From positions 1 through 64,000 of the forward strand of contig CAMWTP010000018.1 in assembly GCA_947177165.1 (NCBI GenBank): a DNA stretch of 64,000 bases, read 5' to 3'. Origin of the DNA: an uncultured Lachnospiraceae bacterium (lineage in GTDB: Bacteria; Bacillota; Clostridia; Lachnospirales; Lachnospiraceae). The notes beneath the pieces were generated by a model that saw only the letters and a program-made list of their open reading frames with translations, searched no databases and had not been told where the DNA came from. Positions 36,173 to 44,177 of this stretch are shown here, piece by piece; position 1 is the stretch's first letter, and each line of letters opens with the position of its first letter. A program made the translations under genes and the position numbers.

Positions 36173-37861
36173 TTATTTTGCGTCTGCCGTAAACTGTGTC
36201 ACCCGGAATATTACGAACTCCGCCGGACGCGAGGGCGCTATTCCGATGTTGCAGATCAGACGTCCGTTTTTGATATCGTCAGCCGTCATAGTCGACGCGC
36301 CGATCTCCACAAAGTAACTGTCCTCCGGGGCTGCACCTGCCAACATGCCGCTTCTCCACAAGGTATCCAGAAAAGAAGAGATCGTGATGCGGACCCTGGT
36401 CCACAGGGTCGTGTCATTTGGTTCAAATACGACCCAGTTTGTGTTTGCCTTGATACTCTCCTCCACATAGATAAACAGTCTCCTGACATTGACATACTTG
36501 AATGCGCTGTTGCTGCCTGCTGTCCTCGCTCCCCACACGCGGATCCCCTGCCCCGGAAGCCTGCGGATCAGGTTGACACCTGCCGGATTTAAGATATCCT
36601 GCTCTCCTTTATTGTAGTTCACGCTGAGATCAGAGCACATTACCGTCTCGTTTGCGGGCGCTTTGTGGACGCCTCTGGAAACATCCGTCCTCGCGTACAC
36701 TCCCATCACTGCACCGGACGGCGGGAAAAATCCCGTTTTCTGGGTAGAGCGGTCAAAACATTGTATCCATGGGTGGTACATCGCCGCATAGGTGCTGTCG
36801 ATCATCTCCCGGTATTCCAGCAATTCCTTTGTCCTGGTGTACTCCTGCGGCATATCCAGCACAGCGAAGCGGCTTCCCAGATTTTCACAGTGCGCCGTCA
36901 GCGAAACGACCACATCAGGAATCGTGATGCCCGGAACCGCGAGCATACTCACATGGTCATTCTCCACAAATGCCTGAATGCCGCTGCGGTTTCCCGGACC
37001 GTTGTCCTCCCCGATAAATGTCCCTGCGGTGACAGCGTTCATGTTCCCGTCGCTGCCGCCTGCCAGAACAATATCGCCGGAACTCTGATCTGTCCCAAAA
37101 ATCTGTGCCACTGGATTCCCAAGCCTGTCCAGCGGTTCCACACTGACACGCACCAGCTCGCTTTTCTGCAGCCTGTTCACAATATAATCCGGCGATGCCA
37201 CATTAAAGCTGAGTCCTGTGTACGTCTCGGTCTCCGTCTCATACCGAACCTGAATCTCCGTCCCGACAAGATACAGCAGTTTCCTTGGCACAAGCCCTGT
37301 GTCCACAGGCTCCTCCGCAAAAGTCTCCGCAAAAGTAATCACATTGTCATATATGGAGACAATGCGGTTGTATGCCGTTCCATACAACACGATATCGCCC
37401 TCCAGAAGCCCGTCCGCACTCTTTGCCCTGTATGCGGTTTCTCCTGTCTTCTCCAGAAGCTGGATTTTCTTCCTGGTATCCGACGCGATATGGAGCTGTA
37501 TGCGGTTTCCCCAGATTCCCTCATTTGCCGCGCTCACATGCAGAATCCCTTTGTCTGCTGCGGCCGCACAGGCACCGGGTGCCGCCACCCGCGCCACATA
37601 ACAGCGTGTGCCTCCGTTCGCAAAAAACTGCTCCACACTGCCTGCCAGATAGCGGTAGCTGCCGTGTGTGAACGCACTCAGATATCCGCCAAACTCCCTC
37701 AAAAATCCAGCAAAACTTGTGATCAGCGAAGGTGCGCCCCTGGTCGCTCCCCGCACAGCCATTCCCACAAACCCGGCTGTGCTCGTGCTGACGCCCTCAA
37801 TTGAACGCGGAGAATCGTCATACTCCTCCACATATACTCCCGGTGATAAATATTCAGCCAT
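36173..37861 (-). CDS. Contractile tail sheath protein
   Basis: Sheath subunit of 562 residues. The N terminus MAEYLSPGVYVEEYDDSPR is the classic sheath start that links neighbouring subunits, followed by STSTAGFVGMAVRG. The C-terminal domain holds RVWGARTA, YVNVRRLFIYVEESI, FEPND and IAPSRPAEFVIFRV, all conserved in tail sheath C-terminal domains. The middle region (about 150-320) is a variable insertion. Only one sheath gene is present, whereas Photorhabdus-type systems have up to three. It follows the PAAR-like gene by about 40 bases. Confidence 0.96.
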   Translation of the reverse strand: MAEYLSPGVYVEEYDDSPRSIEGVSTSTAGFVGMAVRGATRGAPSLITSFAGFLREFGGYLSAFTHGSYRYLAGSVEQFFANGGTRCYVARVAAPGACAAAADKGILHVSAANEGIWGNRIQLHIASDTRKKIQLLEKTGETAYRAKSADGLLEGDIVLYGTAYNRIVSIYDNVITFAETFAEEPVDTGLVPRKLLYLVGTEIQVRYETETETYTGLSFNVASPDYIVNRLQKSELVRVSVEPLDRLGNPVAQIFGTDQSSGDIVLAGGSDGNMNAVTAGTFIGEDNGPGNRSGIQAFVENDHVSMLAVPGITIPDVVVSLTAHCENLGSRFAVLDMPQEYTRTKELLEYREMIDSTYAAMYHPWIQCFDRSTQKTGFFPPSGAVMGVYARTDVSRGVHKAPANETVMCSDLSVNYNKGEQDILNPAGVNLIRRLPGQGIRVWGARTAGSNSAFKYVNVRRLFIYVEESIKANTNWVVFEPNDTTLWTRVRITISSFLDTLWRSGMLAGAAPEDSYFVEIGASTMTADDIKNGRLICNIGIAPSRPAEFVIFRVTQFTADAK

Positions 37862-37900
37862 CTTAGTCTCCTTTCGGTGTAATATTTTTTCCTGACATCA

Positions 37901-38290
37901 TTATGAAACAACCACTGTCTTCTGTCCCGCATTGATGATGCCGAGCGTGCCCCCGTAACTGCATACGGCGGCGGCATCATTGGTCAGACATGGTTTCCCC
38001 TCCGCCAGACATACGGCCTGGGTTGGAATCCATGTACCTGCAACTGCCGGAACACAGGGCTGCGGTGTCAATACTCCCAGTGCGGCAGCAGTCGCTGAAG
38101 CCACCTGCGGATTTGCGAGCGAGGAACACATACCAAAACCCGCAATATTGACATTCGGGGCGGAATCCTGTATTGTTGCCACTGGCTTTCCCTCCGCCAG
38201 CACAGTGCTCTGCGATGTGACAGAAAGACTGGCCGGGACTGTGCCAAACGGACACCGCAGCATCGCTCCTGTAACTACAATCACCCCCAT
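37901..38290 (-). CDS. PAAR-like spike tip protein (DUF4280)
   Basis: Protein of 129 residues with two similar halves: VVTGAMLRCPFGTVPASL ... STVLAEGKPVATIQDSAPNV, then CVPAVAGTWIPTQAVCLAEG and CSYGGTLGIINAG. This is the DUF4280 PAAR-like fold, which sharpens the spike and binds a metal through Cys residues (family knowledge). Its ATG overlaps the stop of the upstream 883-residue gene by one base (TGATG), which couples the tip to the exported coiled-coil protein. It is placed before the sheath rather than with the hub and spike. Confidence 0.9.
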   Translation of the reverse strand: MGVIVVTGAMLRCPFGTVPASLSVTSQSTVLAEGKPVATIQDSAPNVNIAGFGMCSSLANPQVASATAAALGVLTPQPCVPAVAGTWIPTQAVCLAEGKPCLTNDAAAVCSYGGTLGIINAGQKTVVVS

Positions 38291-40941
38291 CAGTACCCTC
38301 CTCTCTCCAATAATTCTGAAAGTATTTCCTGTGACCGCCCAACCACGCTGTCATTTACAAGCACAGAGTACTCTGTGCCAGAAATATCACAAATATGACA
38401 GTCAAACTGCTCTTCTATAAAAGATTGCGGAACGTATAAAACACTGGAAAACCCTGCCGGGCTGTCCATATAAATTGTTTCACCCGCCTCGTTTTCTACA
38501 GTTTCACGAAACGCCGTAAATCTGTAAAAGTACCTGCCCCTTGACAGGACAGCATTCATCCTGGTGTCACTCCAGACATATCGATACCCAAGATACGCCG
38601 CAAGGATATCCACCGGCACATAGGTCTCCTCACCCTGCTTTTTTGACACGAACACAGCACCAGAACCAGTCTGTCCCAGTGCGGCCGCCATCCCCTGCGC
38701 AAGCGCCTGTACAGGTTCTGCACCTGTCTCCTGCCCAAAATCCCCCAGCGCAATGAGCGCCGCCGCCAGCTCCTCCTGCGGGACACCCGGCAGACCGTCC
38801 AGCGAAAGCTGTTCCGATAACAAACGCTCCAATGAGAAATTCCCGTCCTCGTCAAGCAGCGCATCGATTCCCAGCGCGAAGGCAATCACATTCCCGGTCT
38901 CCTGAACTGACAGTTCCCCCGACAGGCTGGTATTGACAGCGCTCCCGGAAACAGCCGCCTCAATCTGTTCCTGGAATCCCTGATACGCGTTCACGCCCTC
39001 AAGTTCTGATTTTGCAAGAAGCTTCTGATACACTTCCTTCGATGCCTCCAGTGCAAGTGCAGAACCGTCATCCAGCATCGAGGTCAGCAGCTCCATATCA
39101 CTCTCCAGCAGGGCATATGCGGCATCGCTGGTATCGCCCTCCGCCAGCAGGCTTAAGATCTCGCGCTTGCACGCCATGATACTGGCAGCCTGACTGTCCG
39201 CCGGAATACCAGCCTGGAGACTGGCGATCTCCGCCTCCATCCGGCTGAACTCTGCCTGCAGCGCCGCATTCTGCGGATCCTCTGCGATCTGCTGCTGCAT
39301 CTCCTCCCTCTGCTGTATCCGTTCTGTCAACCGTTCCTCAAAGGCACCCTCCGAAATGCCTGTCTTCGCATCGATGTCCGCTATTTTCGCGTCAATCCTC
39401 TTTGCGGTATCCAGATCCAGGTTGTCGAGCGCCCGCAGCTTCTGTTCCTGCAAATCCGCCTTCTGTTCATACAGGGTCTGCTCAGCAGCAGTGACGTCCT
39501 CCTCCCTGATATTGGACAGCAGACTGTTCAACCAGTCCACATAGGCATCCACACCGTCCTGATACGACCGCTGGTAATCATCTGTCCTGATCACGGTACG
39601 AAACTTTGCCGCATCCTGTATTCTGAGAAGAATGTATTTCCGCGCTTCCTCCGCCTCCTGCCTGTCCACTTTTGCCTGTATCAGAAACTGCAGCTCACTC
39701 CGCGCCGCATTCGCATCCGCCATATCCTCCTGCATTCTGCGCCGCAGCGCTGCGTGCGACACATCCTGGGAAACCAGTGTGGTGTACTGCTGCGTCACAC
39801 CGCCTGACAGTCCGATGCCGTACTTCACATCCGCCGCATCAATTAACTCGTCCAAAAAAACGAGTTCCTCCTGCCGGCTGACGATCCGGCCGCTGCTGAT
39901 ATTGTCCAGATACTGCAGTTTCTGATTCTGTTCATCACAGCCGGAATAATTTGTCCCCTCCGCATTTGCGATCATACTTTCCGAGAGGGTATACTCCGTC
40001 TCGGAGAGCACCGTACTTCCCTTTGCGAGCATACTGCCCTGCGCCTCGGTCAGACTCTCCGCAGCCGCATACCGGCTGTCACCGATTGCCGTGAGAAGAC
40101 TGTCATCGAGTTCCAGCTCACCGTCAGAGTCTGTCACATCCGCAATGTCCTCCTGCAGTGAGGAGAGTCTGCTGTCAACTGTCGCGAGCACAGCCGCCCT
40201 CCGCGCATAATCCACCTTTTCCATCACCCGGAGCACCGTCTGCGTTTCCCTGCTGTCCGCCCCGTTTGCCGCAAGCTCATTGTAATACCCCTGCAAGGCC
40301 TGCAGCTGTGCGTCACACCGGTCAGTCATATCCGACTGCACCTGCGATGCGAAGAAATCCCGCACGAAATTGCGGTTGCGCACCATGGTCTTCGTGCTGC
40401 TGCCGGATTCCCGCATCATATCATACTGCATTTTCAGCGCCTCCAGCTCCGGCATATACTCCAGATCATACACGTCTGAGATATCAAAAATGCACACCGG
40501 CGCATTCGTCTCAAAGCTGTAGGTAATCCCGTCCGACTTCGTGTGATGCGTGAAATATAGTCCCCGGATCTCACTCTCGTCAACAATCTTTCCCGCTGAC
40601 GTAATATCCTCTATGGAGCCTGCATCGCTGATGTCAAGCCACATTCCTCCGGCAAGCTCCGACTTGTAATACCGCCTGCTTTGCCCGGAAGCAGATGCCG
40701 AATCCAGCGCGATCGCATAGATCTCCTCATTCAGCGAATGCAGATAGATCAAGTGTGTACCGATCGCAAGCGTTGAATTTTCTATGGAACCTGGCTCAAT
40801 ATGTATGGCATCCTCTGTGCGGAAGATCGCTGCCGCAGCCGTTCGCAGCTGCCACACCGCTGCCAGCGCTGCCGACAGGCCGGCGATTACGGCCAGCCAG
40901 CGCCTGAAGGCATCATATTTTCTCCTGTCATATCCTGTCAT
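38290..40941 (-). CDS. Membrane-anchored coiled-coil protein with CuAO_N-like C terminus
   Basis: Protein of 883 residues. A basic N terminus and one hydrophobic helix (about residues 12-30) anchor or export it. Residues 40-150 are beta-rich. From about 180 to 690 the chain is helical with many heptad-like Ala/Glu/Gln stretches. The last 115 residues (VPVDILAAYLGYRYVWSDTR ... VLYVPQSFIEEQF) resemble the copper amine oxidase N-terminal stalk domain common in Clostridia surface proteins. The start is the ATG seven bases after GAGAGG. It is coupled to the PAAR-like gene. A long extracytoplasmic stalk linked to the particle is an inference; no enzyme motif was found. Confidence 0.75.
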   Translation of the reverse strand: MTGYDRRKYDAFRRWLAVIAGLSAALAAVWQLRTAAAAIFRTEDAIHIEPGSIENSTLAIGTHLIYLHSLNEEIYAIALDSASASGQSRRYYKSELAGGMWLDISDAGSIEDITSAGKIVDESEIRGLYFTHHTKSDGITYSFETNAPVCIFDISDVYDLEYMPELEALKMQYDMMRESGSSTKTMVRNRNFVRDFFASQVQSDMTDRCDAQLQALQGYYNELAANGADSRETQTVLRVMEKVDYARRAAVLATVDSRLSSLQEDIADVTDSDGELELDDSLLTAIGDSRYAAAESLTEAQGSMLAKGSTVLSETEYTLSESMIANAEGTNYSGCDEQNQKLQYLDNISSGRIVSRQEELVFLDELIDAADVKYGIGLSGGVTQQYTTLVSQDVSHAALRRRMQEDMADANAARSELQFLIQAKVDRQEAEEARKYILLRIQDAAKFRTVIRTDDYQRSYQDGVDAYVDWLNSLLSNIREEDVTAAEQTLYEQKADLQEQKLRALDNLDLDTAKRIDAKIADIDAKTGISEGAFEERLTERIQQREEMQQQIAEDPQNAALQAEFSRMEAEIASLQAGIPADSQAASIMACKREILSLLAEGDTSDAAYALLESDMELLTSMLDDGSALALEASKEVYQKLLAKSELEGVNAYQGFQEQIEAAVSGSAVNTSLSGELSVQETGNVIAFALGIDALLDEDGNFSLERLLSEQLSLDGLPGVPQEELAAALIALGDFGQETGAEPVQALAQGMAAALGQTGSGAVFVSKKQGEETYVPVDILAAYLGYRYVWSDTRMNAVLSRGRYFYRFTAFRETVENEAGETIYMDSPAGFSSVLYVPQSFIEEQFDCHICDISGTEYSVLVNDSVVGRSQEILSELLERGGY

Positions 40942-40996
40942 ACCGCGTCCTCTCACATATTAATACAATCCAACTTTACACAAATCATATGATGCT

Positions 40997-43072
40997 CTAT
41001 TCTCCCACTGTCTCCTCCACTGTGATCGAAGCTGTCGCAACAGCAAAATTCCCCTGATATAACAGCGTCCCTGACTGACCATAGAACACTGCCTGCAGCT
41101 GGGACAGATCGCCGACCAGCAGAGACAAGTACCGGAATTCCTGATCGACTGGAATCAATTCCTCACCAGACACAGGCATTCCATCCCTGTTTTCCAGACG
41201 GTAGTATGCGATCGGCTCCCCGTTTTTGGGTGTCAGGGAGAGTGTCACCAGACCGGTAGTGCTGTCCAGGCTGTAGGCGTATGCTGCAACTGTCCGCACG
41301 GTACTCTCCTGCACCAGCGTGTAGCCGCCCCTGATCTCGAGCACATCCTGGTACACCGCCGCATCGATCTCGCACACATCCACCAATTCCTGTTCCTGAT
41401 ACAGATACAGCCTCACACTCTCCGTCTTGTCAAGATTCAGTGCCAGATGTTCCAACATGCTCTCCACCCCGGTTTTGGCACCAACCTGCTCCCCATTGAC
41501 ATACAGTGCAAAGTGTGTGATCTCCACAGAACCGTCCACAAAGTAATCTTCCGGAATACTGACCCCCAGACGGAAGAGATTGTCCTCCACCGCATACTCA
41601 ATATAGTAGTAGGCCTTCCCCTTCACCTCGTCGGCGAGAAAACTGTTCCCTCCCTGCGCGGCAGTCATATTGATGTCCGTGCCCTCCAGAAACGCTGTGA
41701 TCCCCCCGCAGGTCAGCCTGTCATACGCATACAAAAGTTTACTGTACTCTCCCAGAAGTTCAAGCTCTGCAAGCTCCTGCGCCTCATACTCCTGCTGAAT
41801 CTCCGACAGCTCATCGTAGGTAAGGCTTCCAAGCCTGTTGAGTTCCAGCCCCTTCCGCAAGTCCTGCGCCAGTTCCTCTCTCGCCTGCACCGCGTCGGAA
41901 TACGCGATCTGCGTTGTCTTCACTGTCTCAAAATCATTTCGGACTGTCTGTGTCAGTTCCTCGCGCGCAGACTGCTGTTCCCGCACCGCATCCGCATACT
42001 CCAGCGCACCGGAATACAGTGCGTAAGGATCATCCTCCACATACCTCGAACCCGCAACAGCCCCCTTGAACCATTCCTTGTTGATTCGTATGAATAAGAT
42101 CCGTATCTTCCCTTCCCACGGCGCATCGATGTCTGTCAGCATTTGACTGTAGTCCTTCCTGAAAGCCGAACTGTCAATTGCGTCCCCGTTCAGCGCCTGC
42201 TGTATGTATGGTTCAATGCGGTTCATTTTGCTCCCATACTGATTCCGCATCATGCTCTTCATCATGTTCAGACTCTCGAGGGACAGCGCTGTCTCCAGCT
42301 TCGTCTCATAATATTTCTGGTCATTATCCAGCGTATATGTCACAAGCGTATCCAGTACGCTCCGCGGGATATCCGCCTCCACCAGGGGATTGAGAAAGGT
42401 ATACCCGGAAGTGACGTCGAGGTTGATGAGCTTTGACAACTGGCTCTTTTTATTCTCAAAGGTTCTCATCTGCAGGGAGAGCTCTGTCGTCAGCCTGCTC
42501 ACACGCTTCTGCATCTTGTCAATGTCAGCCTGCGATGCCTCCCCCGCAATCAGCCTGACCTGATTTCTCTTCAAGGTATCCTTCGCCGTCTCAAGACACT
42601 GCTCATAAAAATTGATTTTTTCCTGACAGATATAAGTCTCCGTATACAGCAGTGATACCTTCTCTTTGCCGGCGAGCATCTCATCCCGCAGCTGATGCTT
42701 CAACCCGTTCATCACACACGTGATCTGCAGAGGCTTATACTGCCACTCATACTCGTCCGCAAGCGTCGGTTTCTCCGGAAATTTGAAGGAGAGAAGCGGC
42801 GTCCACCGAAAAGTCGCCATATTCTTTTTCTTCATCTTGATGGACTTGACCGCAGTGGCATACTTGATCTCCTGAATCTCGATCTTATTCTGTATCTTCC
42901 TCAAATCTGCCGAGCTGGCAGTAGCCAGACTCTGCGCTTTCTGCAGCGGGAGCGTCCGCGACGCCGCCTCAGCGCGCATCGGGCAGAGGGACAGGACAGC
43001 CTGCACCAGCAATGCCGGAAACAAGATCCAGACCACTCTTTTCCGATTGTGATCCCGTACTCCAAATCTCAT
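40997..43072 (-). CDS. Secreted TolC-like coiled-coil protein
   Basis: Protein of 691 residues. A signal peptide ends ...MRAEAAS (about residue 38). Residues of about 40-440 form long helices (KINFYEQCLETAKDTLKRNQ, LIAGEASQADIDKMQKRVSR) in a pattern like one protomer of the TolC/OEP fold, including the duplicated arrangement (ELNRLGSLTYDELSEIQQEY). Residues 460-690 are beta-rich, Ig-like. In a bacterium with one membrane it cannot act as an outer-membrane channel, so a cell-wall-spanning structure is possible (inference). The ATG follows the upstream MORN gene stop at once; an overlapping GTG three codons earlier is the alternative. Confidence 0.72.
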   Translation of the reverse strand: MRFGVRDHNRKRVVWILFPALLVQAVLSLCPMRAEAASRTLPLQKAQSLATASSADLRKIQNKIEIQEIKYATAVKSIKMKKKNMATFRWTPLLSFKFPEKPTLADEYEWQYKPLQITCVMNGLKHQLRDEMLAGKEKVSLLYTETYICQEKINFYEQCLETAKDTLKRNQVRLIAGEASQADIDKMQKRVSRLTTELSLQMRTFENKKSQLSKLINLDVTSGYTFLNPLVEADIPRSVLDTLVTYTLDNDQKYYETKLETALSLESLNMMKSMMRNQYGSKMNRIEPYIQQALNGDAIDSSAFRKDYSQMLTDIDAPWEGKIRILFIRINKEWFKGAVAGSRYVEDDPYALYSGALEYADAVREQQSAREELTQTVRNDFETVKTTQIAYSDAVQAREELAQDLRKGLELNRLGSLTYDELSEIQQEYEAQELAELELLGEYSKLLYAYDRLTCGGITAFLEGTDINMTAAQGGNSFLADEVKGKAYYYIEYAVEDNLFRLGVSIPEDYFVDGSVEITHFALYVNGEQVGAKTGVESMLEHLALNLDKTESVRLYLYQEQELVDVCEIDAAVYQDVLEIRGGYTLVQESTVRTVAAYAYSLDSTTGLVTLSLTPKNGEPIAYYRLENRDGMPVSGEELIPVDQEFRYLSLLVGDLSQLQAVFYGQSGTLLYQGNFAVATASITVEETVGE

Positions 43073-43077
43073 TGTCC

Positions 43078-44175
43078 TCACGCCTCCATTCGGTAAAAGT
43101 CAAAACCGGCCCCCTTGTCCTTGCAGAAGAAGGTATACACCGTTCCGTCCTTCTCATACACATAGATGTATGCCTCATAGTCTCTGTCAAAATCAGAAAC
43201 TTCTGTCACATCGTCAAATACCGTGTCACTCCGAAACCCCGACTTTCCGTAAAGAACTTCGCTGCCTGCCGTCTCACAGCAGATATTGAGCGCCACCTCA
43301 TCCTCCGGCTCCAGACAGGTATTGCCCTCATAGACGGGCTCTCCCAGTACTTCCGGAAGCTGCGGAATCTGATCCATGTGTCTTCCCGCCAGATCGATCT
43401 CCCTCTTTAGCACATACAAACCTGATACCCGGAAGTCCTCATCCAGTGTATTGCTCCTGTCGGTGCCAAAATATACCGCATCGATCTCTTTCATATACAC
43501 GCAGTACACTTCGTCTCCCGTGTAAATTTCACGCTCTCCCAGATATCGGTCAGAAATCTCCACAGCACTTTTCCCGATCAACTCCCGGTAAAGAATCTGA
43601 TCATTCTGGAAAAATCCCTTATAAATTTCCTCCTGCGCCGCGCTGTACAGCGTCCCGTCTCCTTCCATATGTCCCTGATCGAATTGTCCGTCATACCACA
43701 GCGTCCCGTCCTCCCGATACAGCTTTCCCGCACCGTCGTAGAGATTATTCCGGAACGCCCCTTCATATGCAGGCAGCGCGTTCTGATGATAAATTGTTCC
43801 CTCGCCGTTATACGCATTGGCATCAAAATCGCCCTCGTACACCACCCGTCCCTGCGGATCGTACAAGGTGCCTTTTCCTTTCACCACACCGCGCTCCACG
43901 TCACCGATATACGCTGTATATCCGGATTTTCCGAGAATAACCACCTTCCCTGTCACAAATTTCAGGGGCAGCGCATTGTACCGGTAAGTCCTGTAGGCGA
44001 TCCCACTTCGAAGCTTCGCAGGCTTTGTGCTCCACAGAATGCACAGACAGCACACACTGATCAGCACCACCAGCGTCATGGCAAGCTTTCTGCTCACCTG
44101 CCAGATCAAAAAAGTACAGTAATCCGTCTCATCCTTCGGCCTCATGTCCAAAAACTGCGCCAAAAGCTTTTTCAC
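43078..44175 (-). CDS. Membrane-anchored MORN-repeat protein
   Basis: Protein of 365 residues. A hydrophobic helix at about 32-50 (MTLVVLISVCCLCILW) separates a short cytoplasmic N terminus from the rest. Residues of about 85-195 carry five MORN-type units (YEGDFDANAYNGEG, YEGAFRNNLYDGAG, YDGQFDQGHMEGDG, and partial ones). A C-terminal beta domain follows (ISDRYLGEREIYTGDEVY). MORN sheets bind proteins or lipids. The GTG start lies eight bases after GGAGG and overlaps the end region of the cyclase-like gene; a TTG two codons earlier is too near the site. A scaffold for the particle at the membrane is inferred. Confidence 0.78.
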   Translation of the reverse strand: MKKLLAQFLDMRPKDETDYCTFLIWQVSRKLAMTLVVLISVCCLCILWSTKPAKLRSGIAYRTYRYNALPLKFVTGKVVILGKSGYTAYIGDVERGVVKGKGTLYDPQGRVVYEGDFDANAYNGEGTIYHQNALPAYEGAFRNNLYDGAGKLYREDGTLWYDGQFDQGHMEGDGTLYSAAQEEIYKGFFQNDQILYRELIGKSAVEISDRYLGEREIYTGDEVYCVYMKEIDAVYFGTDRSNTLDEDFRVSGLYVLKREIDLAGRHMDQIPQLPEVLGEPVYEGNTCLEPEDEVALNICCETAGSEVLYGKSGFRSDTVFDDVTEVSDFDRDYEAYIYVYEKDGTVYTFFCKDKGAGFDFYRMEA

Positions 44176-44177
44176 AC

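Noticed and set aside
36665-37804. 379-codon frame opposite the sheath gene
   Set aside because: It is Cys/His/Arg-rich nonsense antisense to a conserved sheath gene and lacks a ribosome site.
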